Shown: positions 50,771-63,200 of the stretch, one piece after another | Numbering within the stretch: position 1 is the first letter of the stretch | How the letters are laid out: each line of letters starts with the position of its first letter | NCBI RefSeq assembly: GCF_030035675.1 | Contig: NC_084487.1 | Coordinates: forward strand, 92,886,486-92,950,485 | From: Rhineura floridana | Taxonomy: Eukaryota > Chordata > Lepidosauria > Squamata > Rhineuridae | Direction: 5' to 3' | Length of the DNA stretch: 64,000 bases | Position numbers and translations under genes: made by a program | The notes under the pieces: generated by a model | Told to the model about the DNA's origin: nothing | Databases searched by the model: none | What the model saw: the letters and a program-made list of their open reading frames with translations, nothing else

Positions 50771-51376
50771 TTTGAGAATTTACAGCTTATTTTATATAAT
50801 GAAAATTTCTATAGTCCACAAATAATGTATTATATTGTAGCCCCAGGGTGCATGTGGGCATGAAAAGCCTTCAGTTCAGCCCCCTACAGGTGTCCAAATT
50901 GCTCCCCTCTACTGAATCCCCACTACCACTACCAATTGTGGAGCATGGCTGCGTTGGCAGGGGAGAGATCCCCATGCCTTCCAACACAATTGTGATTCCC
51001 CAAGCTGTTTAGCAGGCTATGGGAGCACTGTGTATAAGAGAATAAAGGCATATGGGCATCCCCCCCACCATCCCCCCTCATTAACATGGATGCACACGAA
51101 TTGTGTATGTTTATGGACACTGTTTGTTGAAGCCAGGCCTACCACTGGCTCCACACATATCAGCTGCCATGCAGCCTCCACCCACTGTCACATGCCATTC
51201 TCAGGGGCAAAAAAGTTGCACCCTGACTTATGGGGTAATTGGGAATAATACGGTCTTATAGTTTGATGCTTGATTTGTAATTTTCCAGGTCTAAGGCTGC
51301 AGGCAACTCATTAGTATCCTACTCCTTCCTAGTGCTGGAAAGAGACGCTCATGACTAAGGAATGAGAAAATAATGG
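50771..51376. other. Intergenic, nothing recognised
   Basis: No supported feature. Confidence 0.4.
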
Positions 51377-51384
51377 GTGTACAT

Positions 51385-51813
51385 TAGAGATGGATGAGAA
51401 TTTAGATTCAGTTCGCATTTCAAGCAGAATGTATCAAATTCACAGTTTCTGAAATATGAGAACCAAAACACAGCCATCCAAAATACACATTTATTAAAAT
51501 TTTGGGATGCAGTTCGCCAACTAAACAATATTTATAAAAATGCATATATCAGGGGAAAGTGTGGTTAAAATGAATATATGAGTGAAAATATGCAAAAAAG
51601 GCATATTATGAGAAATGGCTTACAAAAATATGTGCCTTTGTCAAAACTGCTTATAAAAAGGTGTTTATTTGGAGAAATTCTCACTAAAATGGTGAATTTT
51701 CATGAGGATTTTTTTAAAAAAATCAGATTGCTGCAGAAATGGGGAGAACTGAATTTAACATTAGAAAAGTAAGAAACTGAGAGAACCAAAATTGAGAGAT
51801 CTTTCCATCCCTA
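51385..51813. mobile_element. 430-bp hAT-type MITE, copy 3, with perfect 8-bp duplication
   Basis: It begins 'tagagatggatgagaa' and ends 'tttccatcccta'. gtgtacat stands at 51377-51384 and 51814-51821 without mismatch. TAGAG ends fit the hAT terminal pattern. Two older copies lie at 16458-16885 and 17650-18080. Confidence 0.93.
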
Positions 51814-51821
51814 GTGTACAT

Positions 51822-52839
51822 ACACGTCTGTTGGCAATGACGACACTGTGTAAAGCAGGCATAGGCCCAAGCCACCAACAGCAGGTAAATTGGTCTAGCC
51901 TAACACCTAGGCTAGCACCAAGGAATTTTGTAAAATCAACATTTTAATTTTCAACCTAAGAAACCCATTTGTTCTTTGGAAGGTAAGGAATGGAACACAT
52001 TGATGTTTTTAAAAGTCCTAGCATAATCTGTTTCTGTAATGACAGAGCCTTTAATTCACAAACCCCAAAGCACTGAGAATATCGTATGCACCAACCAAAA
52101 ACAGATTGCTTAAACTTGGTGGTCTGTCAATGCATCTATATTTTACTATGCAGTGGAAAGCCCACAGCTTTTTTCAAGTTCAATCATTACTCCAACACTG
52201 AAAACTTGCAGCTTTAGCAAAGTAGTATTTTTCAGCAGCTTTGGAGGGTACTCGGAAGTCAGATTGGCAGTCTATTAGTCACAAACCCTTTTCACAAGTG
52301 CATCACAAGCAAGGGAATCATGTAGAATGGGACTGTGCCTCTGACCTTGCACGGCCTCACTCTCGAAGTCTAAGTCTTAGGCATGGACATCCGCAAGGGA
52401 AAGCCTACAGACAGAAATATCCCTACAAGCAATCTTTCCCTGTGTTCTAGAACCCCAGTTGGTTTCAGAATGCAGGGAAAGTCTCTGTCTATTCAAAGTG
52501 TATACTCAGAGGATGCTTTATGCAATGTATGGATGAAGGTGCTACAGCATGGTTTTTATGTTTCCTAGTCATAGGGATTGACCAACTCAGAGCTTGTTAA
52601 CATCGGTCCCCCCTTTAGAGGTTTGCCACCATGTGGGTACTACTACCAAGATAGAGCTGCAGCCAATCATGACTGCCTGCTTCGAGTATCAGAGTCATAC
52701 CTGAGTTCATCACATTTATACTTAACATTTTTGTGGTGGGCTTATAGCATCTTGAAAAGTTGAAATATGAGAAATTGTGTTTACATTTATACACCACATA
52801 AAACACTGGCTCATGCTGGAGCAGATACAGGTTTGTTTG
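51822..52839. other. Region between WNT16 and FAM3C, nothing recognised
   Basis: Short open frames only; no domain. Confidence 0.4.
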
Positions 52840-55200
52840 GTTGTGGTTTTTAAAAACTTTATTTGATGAAAAAATATAATACATGGAAATGTGGTTTTAT
52901 TTCTTCTGAACATAAACAATGATTCTGCGTGGTATTTACAAACAACTGGTCTGACTGTTGAAGGTGTATTTATTGCTATGCTACAGTGAATTACTAAGAA
53001 GAAAAACATGACATGAACAGGTCAAAACAGTAAAGCAGCCCAGATTCCACTCATCAGCTCTTGGTATGGAAAGTTGGGTGATTTTTCTGAACTATTTTAA
53101 GTCATTATTACTAGTATTGCTTTAATGTCTTTAGTGCAAACAATATTTCATTAGTCTAACAGGAACTATCAACCTCAATGACTAAGTTAAATTCTTGGTT
53201 TAAAATGGTCCTACTCGGGGGGGGGGAGGTTGATTATCCTATTGGCCGACACATAGCAGACTAGACAAGAATGAGCACAGAATTCTAACTTGATCCCCTA
53301 TAGCATGCACACCATTAAAACTATATATTTTTTTTACTAAGTTCTCTTTAAGACTGGAGTGGGGAATCTGTGGACTTCCAGATGCTGTTGGACTCCCAAC
53401 AGCCCTAGTGAACATGACAAGGATTGTAGATGTAGTCCAACAACATCTGGGAGGCCACAGGATCCCCACCCTTGCTTGAAGAGAACCTCCAGAGATGCAA
53501 GTCTCCAAAAGTCCCAGTTCAGAACTGTAGTGGTAGACTGCAGAAATTAGTGCCACCACACAAAAAATAACTACAAATCACAACTGAAACAGCCAGAGTT
53601 GCACTTCCTACTTTGGGCACAGCAAAGCATCCCCACTATAGGTTTCTCACAACATCCCATCAAGTTGTGGAATGTGCTTTTCCATTCTGCTTCCTGAAGG
53701 TGAGTGTATGTGTGTTTGGGGGGCACTGGAAGAGAGGGAATGAGATTTGTGAGTAATAGCAAACTACATGCACCGTCCAGTGATACCAATGGTGTGGAAA
53801 GCCCACTGTGCATACAGCTATTCCTTGAACACCCCTCTGGATAATGGTCACAAAATGTGCTACATGGATTTTCCACACCATCAGTACCAATAGAATGTAC
53901 ATTTCTGCCAAGTGGAAAATGGTAGGGACAGCCAAGATGAAATGCATGGGTGAATGTGTGCCCTGGAGAGATCAAATTCATATAAGAACATCAAACATCC
54001 ATGAAAATGTGCTGCAGTTAGGTCTGCCTTTTTAAAACCTATTGTTAAAGCAGCCTGTTTAAATAGCAACATTTTCAGTCTTATAATATAGAAGATGTCC
54101 TCCACAGAATCCCCCCCAATATTCAAACCCTTTCCTCAATTTATACTAGTAGGATGGGTAGCAAAACTGCCCAGATTGACTAATGCATGACACGTTCAAT
54201 TACTAATAGAAATTAGTCTACTTGTTAAGATCCCCAACCACCCCTAACTGTCAACACTGGCTTTCTCTCTAGTGCTATCTAAGGTAGTTTACGTGATTGG
54301 TGGTTTATAGCACTTTAAAGAAGTCTAGCTGAAGACACACACACATGAAGCAACTACATTATCCTGCTCTACTAGCAGTTTACATTGCTAACCAGAAGCA
54401 TGGGACACAGATAAATTAACAATAGCAACAAATGCAATGATACACATTTGTTATTAATTAGAAAAAAGGATTAAATTGTGCTTCTTATAGCAGCCTACAT
54501 TTTTTTTTTATTCAACACTCAACCTTTACCTATATGCAGGTTTGAAGGGAATCACAGAAGAATGCTGCTTTCAAAGAGGCAGAGCATAAACATTTCTCAT
54601 TTTTGGCTAAAATTTACATATCCCACTAAAGATATGCACTTGCAGCCACGTCACCATTGTTTGAGCAAACTACAGCATAGATAAGGATCAGTTCAGCCAT
54701 TTATTGGGAACATTTAATTGCCTACACTGATAGTTCTAAAAGACATTTATCATAAAATAACCCGAACATTGTGCTTTTAGAGAAAAGAAAAACAAACAAG
54801 GAGGAAAAAAAGATGCTTAAGAAATAGTAATTTTGTTGATTTGGACCTATTTACACACAAAAAGCGGCTCTCTTATGTTCTAACAATAAATAAGTCAAAT
54901 ATTCAAAAATGTCAATGCCCATGCACATTGTAAGATGGAAACATGCTTGAAAAATATTTACATGGGCCACAATCCAGCAGGTTAAGTTCCTGCGCAAAGC
55001 CCCATTTAAAATGAATTGGCGCAATTCACCATGCTCTTGTTCCACTCCCATTCATTTCCATGGGCCTTGCACAAAAGACTATCCTGGATGGGATGTACCC
55101 ATACATAGTATCTCCTTCCAGAGCCCTCTCATTCTAGCAGCAGGAAACGCATTGTCCCTCCATTGTTCATTGCATTGTACATGTCCATTTGACGATGTTT
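52840..55200 (-). other. FAM3C: Probable FAM3C 3' UTR
   Basis: About 2.4 kb after the stop on the minus strand, mostly free of repeats apart from one hAT-type MITE. AATAAA on the minus strand lies at 52857-52862 ('atcaaataaag'), with alternatives near 52970 and 54503. Which is used cannot be told from sequence. Confidence 0.5.
53354..53474. mobile_element. Palindromic hAT-type MITE in the FAM3C 3' UTR region
   Basis: Ends 'ctggagtggggaatctgtgg' and 'ccacaggatccccacccttg'; inner 'ccagatgctgttggactccc' against 'gtagtccaacaacatctggg'. Flanks ctttaaga (53346-53353) and cttgaaga (53475-53482) match at 7 of 8. Confidence 0.85.
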
Positions 55201-55290
55201 TCAGTCTAGCTTCTGTGGGATGCACCCTTCCATCTCCACGACTTCTGGCCACCCTTCATACTTGTTTGTATCCTTGTTGTTTTTAATATG
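55201..55290 (-). CDS. FAM3C: FAM3C last coding exon
   Basis: FAM3C is a small secreted cytokine-like protein (also called ILEI) of the FAM3 family. On the minus strand, after acceptor 'ttttctgtttgcag', 30 codons read [29 protein letters not shown] and stop (TGA at 55203-55201). This is nearly the known C-terminus of vertebrate FAM3C, which I recall as ending KQD in human. It joins in phase 0 to the exon at 56932-57058. Confidence 0.96.
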   Translation of the reverse strand, partial: HIKNNKDTNKYEGWPEVVEMEGCIPQKLD

Positions 55291-56097
55291 CTGCAAACAG
55301 AAAACAATTCATGGTCAGCTTTTTAAAAAGAAGCCTCATACACTTAGAAAATAAATAAATATTTCTTACAAAGTATCTTTCATCTAATATGATCTTGCTA
55401 ATATATAATTATAATCATGTATGCCACAACTGGTATATTCCTCCCTTTATTCTAGTTCCTGGCCCAAAGTGGTTTGGACTTGAGCTGGAAAGATGGGGAC
55501 GCTATCTGAAGATTCTTCCGTCACCCTCATTCAAAGACTTAACTCTTATTTATAAACCTATATTCTATCCTTCTGTTTTCAAAAAAAATCTCAAGGAAGC
55601 AAACATGGAGCAATTTACACTATAATAACTTCCTAATGTGCCTGAGAGATAAAGGTGGAGGCTTTTCGAAATTTGGTGTAACAAAACTGAATTAAACTTT
55701 CTAATTACTTGCTCCAAATGAAAAGGAAATTAAATTTCAAAATCAACACAGACTTCCTAACAACAGTTATAAACTTAATCTACATACAGAAAAAGAAGGA
55801 GGAATGTATTTGAAGGCTAATTTTCTGAACCTGTTAAAAACAATATAGCTATGATCCAGGAAAGGAAAACTGTGAACACATCTAGGATGTTCCCATATCT
55901 GTTAAGGAAATTGCAAGTACAACTTTCCTTCCATAATAAGTGATGAAAATCCAAAATGCTTCTGGAATATGGGCTAAAAATCAAAGGGTATTATTGAGAA
56001 CTCACACAGCAGGAGGAGAGATTTAAATACTGAGGTGGCAAAATGGACACCATTTATTTATTTATTTATTATTCAATTTATATCCCGCCCTTCCTAC

Positions 56098-56468
56098 CGG
56101 GGCCGTGGAGTCGGAAGCAATTTTGGGTGGAGTTGGTAGAAATGTACCGACTCCAACCAACTCCGACTGTCATAAATGGCAAATGTATATTAACTAGTAA
56201 TAACACATTTACTGTAGTAAAATGGTAGCATACTACCTCCCATCAGCACCAGGGATTGGGGTCGTGGGAGTTGTAGTTCAAAAAAGCAACTTTTCCAAGC
56301 TCTGGATTCACGTGGTGGTGATGAAATGCCTTGTGCTACCATTTTACTACAGTAAATGTGTTATTACTAGTTAATATACATTTGCCATTTATGAAGGAGT
56401 CAGAGTCGGACAGTAAAAAAATAGAGGAGTCGAAGTTGAAGGTCTGGCATACCGACTCCACAGCCCTG
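56098..56468. mobile_element. Palindromic hAT-type element (371 bp) with perfect 8-bp duplication
   Basis: The left arm runs 'ggggccgtggagtcgg' to 'acagtaaatg'-type sequence at 56229; the right arm from 56335 is its inverse, ending 'ccgactccacagccctg'. The block 'aatggcaaatgtatattaac' recurs inverted as 'gttaatatacatttgccatt' without mismatch. cttcctac stands at 56090-56097 and 56469-56476. Confidence 0.95.
56232..56304. mobile_element. Partial palindromic MITE nested in the 371-bp element
   Basis: 'ctcccatcagcaccagggat' and 'gggagttgtagttcaaaaaa', 'gcaacttttccaagctctgg': the right part of the 21128-21243 family, lying in the loop of the larger palindrome. Confidence 0.75.
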
Positions 56469-56931
56469 CTTCCTACCAGCAGGAGCCCAGGGCAGCAAAC
56501 AAAAGCACTAAAAACTTTGAAACATCATAAAAACAAACTTTAAAACACATTAAAACAAAACATTTTTAAAAACGTTTCTTAAAAAAAAAGTTTCAGGCTG
56601 CAAATGGGGCAAGCCACTAGTTAACACTTCCCTATGTGAAACACTTCTCACAAATAGAAAACCAGCATATCTGGCCAAGGGCAAAGTTAGAACTGTTCTC
56701 TTTAAAGTGCTGGATTTCTATTTACAGGAGGATTTGTCTGTTTGTTTAATCTGAAGAAGCATTAAAATGTATATTCCCCAACTGCAGTCTGAAGTGATGC
56801 AGTCCCTCATATCAACTCAACTTTCTACCAACACATTCCCACTTCATTTTGCCGTGCATGGAGGCCAGGATACATCAGCCATGAGTCTTGCACCCTACAT
56901 GCCATTGCCAAATGTTAACCCAAGAACAAAC

Positions 56932-57058
56932 CTGTTCAAATGGGCTTTTAGTCTTGATTCCTTTGCCACCACAGAAGACCCAGTTGTCTCTGAAGCCAAG
57001 GTTCATGATGGACGTGCTTCCCAATTCAGATATTAGTTTCCGCGTCTCTTCATTAAGT
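56932..57058 (-). CDS. FAM3C: FAM3C penultimate coding exon
   Basis: 127 bp on the minus strand, acceptor 'attttattcaag', donor 'gtttgt'. After one base completing a lysine codon it encodes [40 protein letters not shown] and EQ. The [15 protein letters not shown] block is a FAM3 family hallmark, with the cysteine taking part in a conserved disulfide. Earlier exons must lie right of 64000; I found none in 57059-64000. Confidence 0.97.
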
Positions 57059-57127
57059 CTTGAATAAAATTTAAAGAGGTTAATATATGAATAAAATAAT
57101 GTCATTGCTCTGTTATCAAGAGTTGCC

Positions 57128-57406
57128 AATGCAACTGTGGAACAGTCTCCCGAGGAGGTGCGCTTGGCGCCGACGTTGCTTTCCTTTAGGCGCCAAGTTA
57201 AAACCTTCCTCTTTTCCGAGGCATTTTAATTTAAGTTAACTTAATTTTTAAATTTTGTTGTAATTGATTTCAGATTGTTCTTATTTTTATATGTTTTTGC
57301 TGTATTATATTGCGTGATTTTATTGTATCTTGTGTTCACCGCCCAGAGAGCTATAGCTAGTCGGGCGGTATAAAAGTCTAATAAATAAAATATATAAATA
57401 AATAAA
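57128..57406 (+). mobile_element. L2-like LINE 3' end, young subfamily, 5'-truncated
   Basis: 'ctgtggaacagtctcccgag', 'gtgcgcttggcgccgacgtt', 'caagttaaaaccttcctctt', and the 3' UTR with 'caccgcccagagagctatag', 'tagtcgggcggtataaaagt' correspond to the end of the intact element at 60205-63685 (minus). It lies in a FAM3C intron, antisense to the gene. Confidence 0.92.
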
Positions 57407-57515
57407 ATGCTCTCCAGAAGTTGGAGTATAACTTCCATCTACCCTAGCCAGCATGGGCAATGGTCAGGGATGATAGTCCAGCAACATTTGGAGGTCACAT
57501 TGGCCATCACTGATC
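57407..57515. mobile_element. Palindromic hAT-type MITE, worn
   Basis: 'atgctctccagaagttggag', 'ccagccagcatgggcaatgg'-like centre, 'gatagtccagcaacatttgg'. Right next to the LINE tail. Confidence 0.65.
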
Positions 57516-57852
57516 TATATAGCTAATGTAAACAACAATTTTGATTCAGGTACCATTCCCACTTTGTTTATGTGAGCAAACAGTTCAATTAAAATCTAAT
57601 AATGCCTTTTCTTTTATATGCAGAACTGTGCTATTGGATGCCAACACCTTAGATGAATGTCCATGCCCTTAGAAGAAAAAAATCACTTGATTCTTTTCAT
57701 CTAATTATCCTAGCCTCTCCCTCCCATTCCCTTCTCTGTGCTACCCTCCCTCCCCACGGTTGGAAGCTCCAGAAGTATGACCTATTTGAGGAGAAGTGCA
57801 TCAATGTACTGAGGTCTTTTCCACGCACTTTTTCTGGATTGTACATCTAGAT
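57516..57852 (-). other. FAM3C: FAM3C intron, nothing recognised
   Basis: No exon-like sequence. Confidence 0.45.
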
Positions 57853-58322
57853 CACAGGTAGGGAGCCTCAAACCAACAGGCCTAATAAGGTCTGCAAGGG
57901 CATTTCCTCAAAACCATGCCCACCTGCCTCACACCTGATGTCATATGTGATGTCAGTTGTGGAACAGGTACACATGCAGCCTTAAAGCACGCTCCCTATT
58001 GTGCACTGGCAAGGGAGGCTCACTGTCACCACTGATCAGATGACTGACAGTAAGAGCAATCCTGCTGTATAGGCTGCACTGCTGCATCTCCATAGCACAG
58101 CTGATCTCCACAGTGGATAGGTACCTCCTACCCGTCATTTGGCTTGGATTTTCTTTTGTAGCGCAACTTGCCACACTACAAAGGAAAAATGGTCGCCTGC
58201 CATCAGAGAGATTTCAGGTGATTGACAGATGAGCAGGATTCTACCTCCCTGCCAAAGTGGGCCACAGGGGTTGGGGGAACCCAGGATCTGTGCCCACTGG
58301 CTAGATCTAGATGCCACCCCTG
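57853..58322. mobile_element. hAT-type element (470 bp), related to 48840-49290 (possible)
   Basis: 'cacaggtagggagcctcaaa' on the left and 'ctagatgccacccctg' on the right. Flanks atctagat and atctatgt match at 6 of 8. Inner 'ctgatgtcatatgtgatgtc' recalls the related element. Confidence 0.5.
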
Positions 58323-58330
58323 ATCTATGT

Positions 58331-60204
58331 AAATCAGAAGAAATATGGCCTCCAAGGGCCATGCTTCACATGGCATAATTAGCAATTGTGTGAACAGTTT
58401 TTAAACAGAATAAATAGCAAAATCTGAACTAGGACCCCAATGGGGATGACAGAGGGGCTTTAATCCATTTACCCTTGCTTCAATACCAATCCAAATTGGA
58501 TCTACCAAAACTTTGTATTTTCATTGGAAGGAAAATCTACGTTTTCCTTCCAATTAGGGGTGGGGTACCCCCACTTCATCTGATCTGTCCCGCTCCACCC
58601 TACTGTACCCCCTGGCATCATGGAGGAGGAGGGAGGAGAGAAGAGGCCCTCCCCAGATAGAAGGATAGAGTGGCTAATGTGTCAAGAGCCTCTTGGAGCA
58701 GGGCCAGACAGGAGTAACAGGAAGAGGAGATGCCACACCACGGGGCAAGAGACAGTTAGGGTGGGCAAAAAACCTGCTTAATTCCAACTGTGGGGGGTGG
58801 TAATTAAGTGCATATTTGCCCATTGCAACCTGTAGTCTGCTGCTCGCCCTGCCGCGTGGCACCTCTTCTTCCTGTTCTTCCTCCTCCTCTGCGGTCTCGC
58901 TCTGCTGGGGTGGCTTTTGCCACAGCTGCCACTCTGTCCTTCCACCCAGGGAGGGCCCCTTTTCTCTCACCTCCTCCTTCTCTGTGATGGCAGGGGTGAA
59001 TTGGGCGGAGCAGGGGGGCAAATCCCATCCCTACTTCCAATGCAAGTAGCAGGTGAGGGTATGATCTGAACTGGAGTCAAACAGGGGGAAGGGTTGAAAG
59101 CCCCACCACCACCCTGCCAGGGTCCCATCTGCATTGGAAAGGTCATTCACTCCCATTCATTGCATGAAATTTTTTTCCTAAAATTGGTGCCACGTCTCAA
59201 CTGCACTGATCTGACTTTGGTACACACACTTTGGTATAGAAGCCCAAGGTTGTGTTAAATCACAAGTGAAAATATTCATAATGCAGAATGTTAGATCTAT
59301 ATGGTGTTTACTTTGTCTCAATAAATGTTCATAAATCCTGATTTATAGGCCACCATTAACTATTCACCTCCATGAAACCAGAAATTTGTTAAGTGAGTTC
59401 CATTTCCAACACCACCACTGCAGGGTTCAAGTGTAATTTTTTTTTTGGGGGGGGGGTTCTGTACAAAGTAACAATACGGGGCCCAAAGTAATATTCAATT
59501 TCATGAGTCATTAAAAATGTTTGTTTTAATTCTGAAATTACATTTTTGAATTACACCAGGGCTCACAATGGGGATCTGCTACCCTGCCTCCAACTTGTTT
59601 TTACTATTTTCATTTAAGAGTAAATCCAGTTTGAAGATGAGTCCCACAAAGCTTTATGACTCTTTTGTAACTTTCTGGTTGAATCCTAATTATCTTGTTT
59701 TGATTTTATAAGGAGACATTTTATAAATAGATCAACTCACTCTAAAGTTTTATTGTTTTGGCCTTTCAGTACAAAATCATCTCTCCAAAGCCAATTTACC
59801 TTGCAAATTTACACTTGGCAAAATAGCTGTGTACACACATACTAGACTCTGGTCTGGTTCAGACATCATGCTAAGACAGGATACACACAAGAAGTGTGCA
59901 CCCATACACACACCCTTTGTAGCTGCTTCACATAGTTTAAAGTGGCTTCCAATCCTGGCTTGTTTGGAAGCTCTTCGCTATCATTCTAAGTTCATATATA
60001 ACAGGAAATCTAGCTTTCTGGTGCATTTTTTTGCTCACATGAATGAAGTGGCTTTAAAGGGCTACATGTGAGTACACGCTGCTCGTGCACATTCTGGATT
60101 AATTAGCCACAATCTGATAATCCAAAACACAGGCCATTTACTCACATATACTTTCAGCCTTTAAATCCCAGCAGCAGCACTAGCTTTCACTGTTCCTGGG
60201 ATCA
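58331..60204 (-). other. FAM3C: FAM3C intron, nothing firm
   Basis: A small perfect hairpin 'ttggaaggaaaa' / 'ttttccttccaa' lies at 58524-58553. 58820-58985 is C/T-rich with open frames that lack domains. A T/G homopolymer junction lies at 59438-59457. Confidence 0.4.
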
Positions 60205-63200
60205 ATGCCCCTGATTATTATTTATTTATTTTTAAAACTTATATACCGCCCGACTAGCAATAGCTCTCTGGGCGGTGAACATAAATACAATAAAATACAG
60301 GAAAATACAAAAGCATCACAATCTAAAATCAAATTTCACAATCTAAAAACTGCATAACTAAGATCAAATTACAAACATTACCACCATTAAACAAAAAATT
60401 AAAATGCCTCGGAGAAGAGAAAGGTTTTAACTTGGCGCCGAAAGGATGATAGGGTCGGCGCCAAGCGCACCTCCTCGGGGAGACTATTCCATAGTTCGGG
60501 GGCCACCACTGAGAAGGCCCTTGATCTTGTCACCACCCTCCGGGCCTCCCTATGGGTCGGGACCCAGAGGAGGGCCTTCATAGCAGACCGTAGTGTACAA
60601 GCCGGTTCATAACAGGAGAGGCGTTCCGACAGATATCGTGGTCCCGCGCCGTATAAGGCTTTGTAGGTTAATACCAACACTTTGAATCTGGCCCGGGAGC
60701 GTATTGGAAGCCAGTGCAAGCGGGCCAGAACAGGTGTTATATGGTCCGATCGCTTCGTTCTTGTTAGCAGTCTGGCCGCCGCATTTTGCACTAGCTGTAG
60801 CTTCCGAACCGTCTTCAGAGGTAGCCCTACGTAGAGCGCATTACAGTAATCCAAACGTGAGGTTACCAGAGCATGTACTACTGATGTAAGATCCTCCTTA
60901 GTCAGGTAGGGACGTAGCTGGGCTACCAACCGAAGTTGGTAGAACGCATTCCGTGCCACCGAGGCTACATGAGCCTCAAGTGACAGGGAAGAGTCTAGAA
61001 CGACTCCCAGACTACGAACCTGTTCCTTTAGGGGGAGTGTAACCCCGTCCAGGACAGGATATGTATCCACCATCTGATTGGAGAAACCATCCACCAACAG
61101 CATCTCAGTCTTATCAGGATTGAGTCTCAGTTTGTTAGTTCTCATCCAGTCCATTGTCGTGTCCAGGCAACGGTTCAGCACACTGACCGCCTCACCTGAA
61201 GAGGATGAAAAGGAGAAGTAGAGCTGCGTGTCATCAGCGTACTGGTGACAACGCACTCCAAAACTCCTGATGACCGCACCCAACGGCTTCATATAGATGT
61301 TAAAAAGCATGGGAGACAAAACCAAACCCTGCGGGACCCCACATTGGAGTGCCCATGGTGTCGAGCAATGTTCCCCAAGCACTATCTTCTGGAAACGGCC
61401 CGCCAAGTAGGAGCGGAACCACTGCCACGCAGTGCCTCCAACTCCCAACTCCGCAAGCCTCTCCAGAAGGATACCATGGTCGATGGTATCAAAAGCCGCT
61501 GAGAGATCAAGGAGAATCAACAGAGTTACACTCCCTCTGTCTCTTTCCCAGCATAGGTCATCAAACAGGGCGACCAAGGCCGTCTCAGTGCCAAAACCAG
61601 GCCTGAAACCCGATTGAAATGGATCTAGATAATCGGTTTCATCCAATAGCGCCTGGAGCTGGTCAGCAACCACTCGTTCCAAGATCTTGCCCAGGAATGG
61701 AACGTTCGCCACTGGTCTGTAGCTGCTGAAATCCTCTGGGTCCAGGGAAGGCTTTTTCAGGAGTGGTCTCACTGTTGCCTCTTTCAGACAACCGGGGACC
61801 ACTCCCTCTCGCAAGGAGGCATTTATCACTTCCTTGGCCCAGCCAACTGTTCCCTCCTTGCTAGTTTTTATTAGCCAAGAGGCGCAAGGATCTAGTACCG
61901 AAGTGGTTGCACGTATCTGTCCAAGCACCTTGTCCACATCCTCGAACTGAACCGACTGAAACTCATCCAACAAAACATGATAAGACAGTGCTCCAGACAC
62001 CTCACTAGGGTTAACTGCTATAAAATGAGAGTCTAGGTCCCGACGGATGCGTAAGATCTTATGCTGGAAGTGCTCAGCAAACTCATTGCAGCGGGCCACC
62101 GATGTATCTACAGTGTCCTGCAGGCCTAGATGGAGTAGCCCTCGGACGACTCTGAAAAGCTCCGCTGGGCGGGAGAGAGATGCCTTAATAGTGGTGGCGA
62201 AGTGTTGTTTTTTTGCCGCCCTCACCGTTCCTACATACCGCTTGGTGGAAGCACAGACCAGTGTATAATTGCATTTGTCGGGAGTTCGTCTCCATCTCCG
62301 CTCAAGCCGCCTCCTATCTTGCTTCATAGCTCTCAACTCTGGAGTATACCAAGGAGCTGAATGAGCTCTGCAAAGGAGAGGGCGCGCAGGAGTGATCGTG
62401 TAGACAGCCCAGGCCATCTCCGCATTCCACAGATTAGCTAGGGCTTCGACAGGAGCACCAGTCCTATCAGCCGGAAAAACCCCTAGAGCCCTTTGAAAAC
62501 CTTCAGGATTCATTAGTCTCCGGGGGCGGACCAATTTCATAGGTCCCCCACCCTTGCGGAGGGAAAAGGTCACTGAAAGTCTAAACTTCAGCAAGCAGTG
62601 ATCTGTCCATGACAAAGGGAGAGATGTAAAACTCCCCACGTCCAGATCACTATCCCCATGTCCAGTAACAAAAATAAGATCGAGAGTATGCCCCGATATG
62701 TGTGTTGGGCCACTAACATATTGGGACAGCCCCATGGTTGTCATGGAGTCCATGAAGTCCTGAGCCGCCCCAGACAAAGTAGCCTCGGCATGAATGTTGA
62801 CATCTCCCAGTACTAATAGTCTGGGGGATCTCAACAATACCTCCGAGACCACTTCCGTCAACTCAGTTAGGGAAGCCATTGGGCAGCAAGGTGCGCGGTA
62901 CACCAAAAGGATTCCCAGTCTGTCCCTCTGGCCCAACACGAGGTTTAAACACTCCAGACCAGTAGTTGTATGGACATGGTGCTTGGTGAGTGAGATGGAA
63001 CTCTTATAGCCCACAGCAACCCCACCTCCCCGACCCTCAGATCTACCATGATGCTGAACCGAATACCCCAGTGGGCAGATCTGGGAGAGACTAACTCCTC
63101 CCTGTTCGCCCACCCAAGTCTCGGTTATGCATGCCAGATCGGCTGCCTCGTCCACAATCAAATCATGGACGAGGGGAATTTTATTCTGTACCGATCTGGC

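Larger units (their letters stand above)
56052..56575 (-). mobile_element. Retroelement 3' end split by a hAT-type element
   Basis: Left part 'caatttatatcccgcccttc' and right part 'cagcaggagcccagggcagc', followed by an A-rich stretch, form one LINE/SINE-type 3' end (minus strand: 'tgccctgggctcctgctgg... gggcgggatataaattg'). Confidence 0.7.
55291..56931 (-). other. FAM3C: FAM3C last intron
   Basis: 1.6 kb on the minus strand, donor 'gtttgt', acceptor 'ctgtttgcag'. It holds a retroelement 3' end split by a 371-bp palindromic hAT-type element, which is in turn split by part of another MITE (56052-56575). Confidence 0.85.

Noticed and set aside
53571-53981. 136-codon minus-strand frame after FAM3C
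   Set aside because: It lies in the probable 3' UTR, has no domain and no constraint-like composition.
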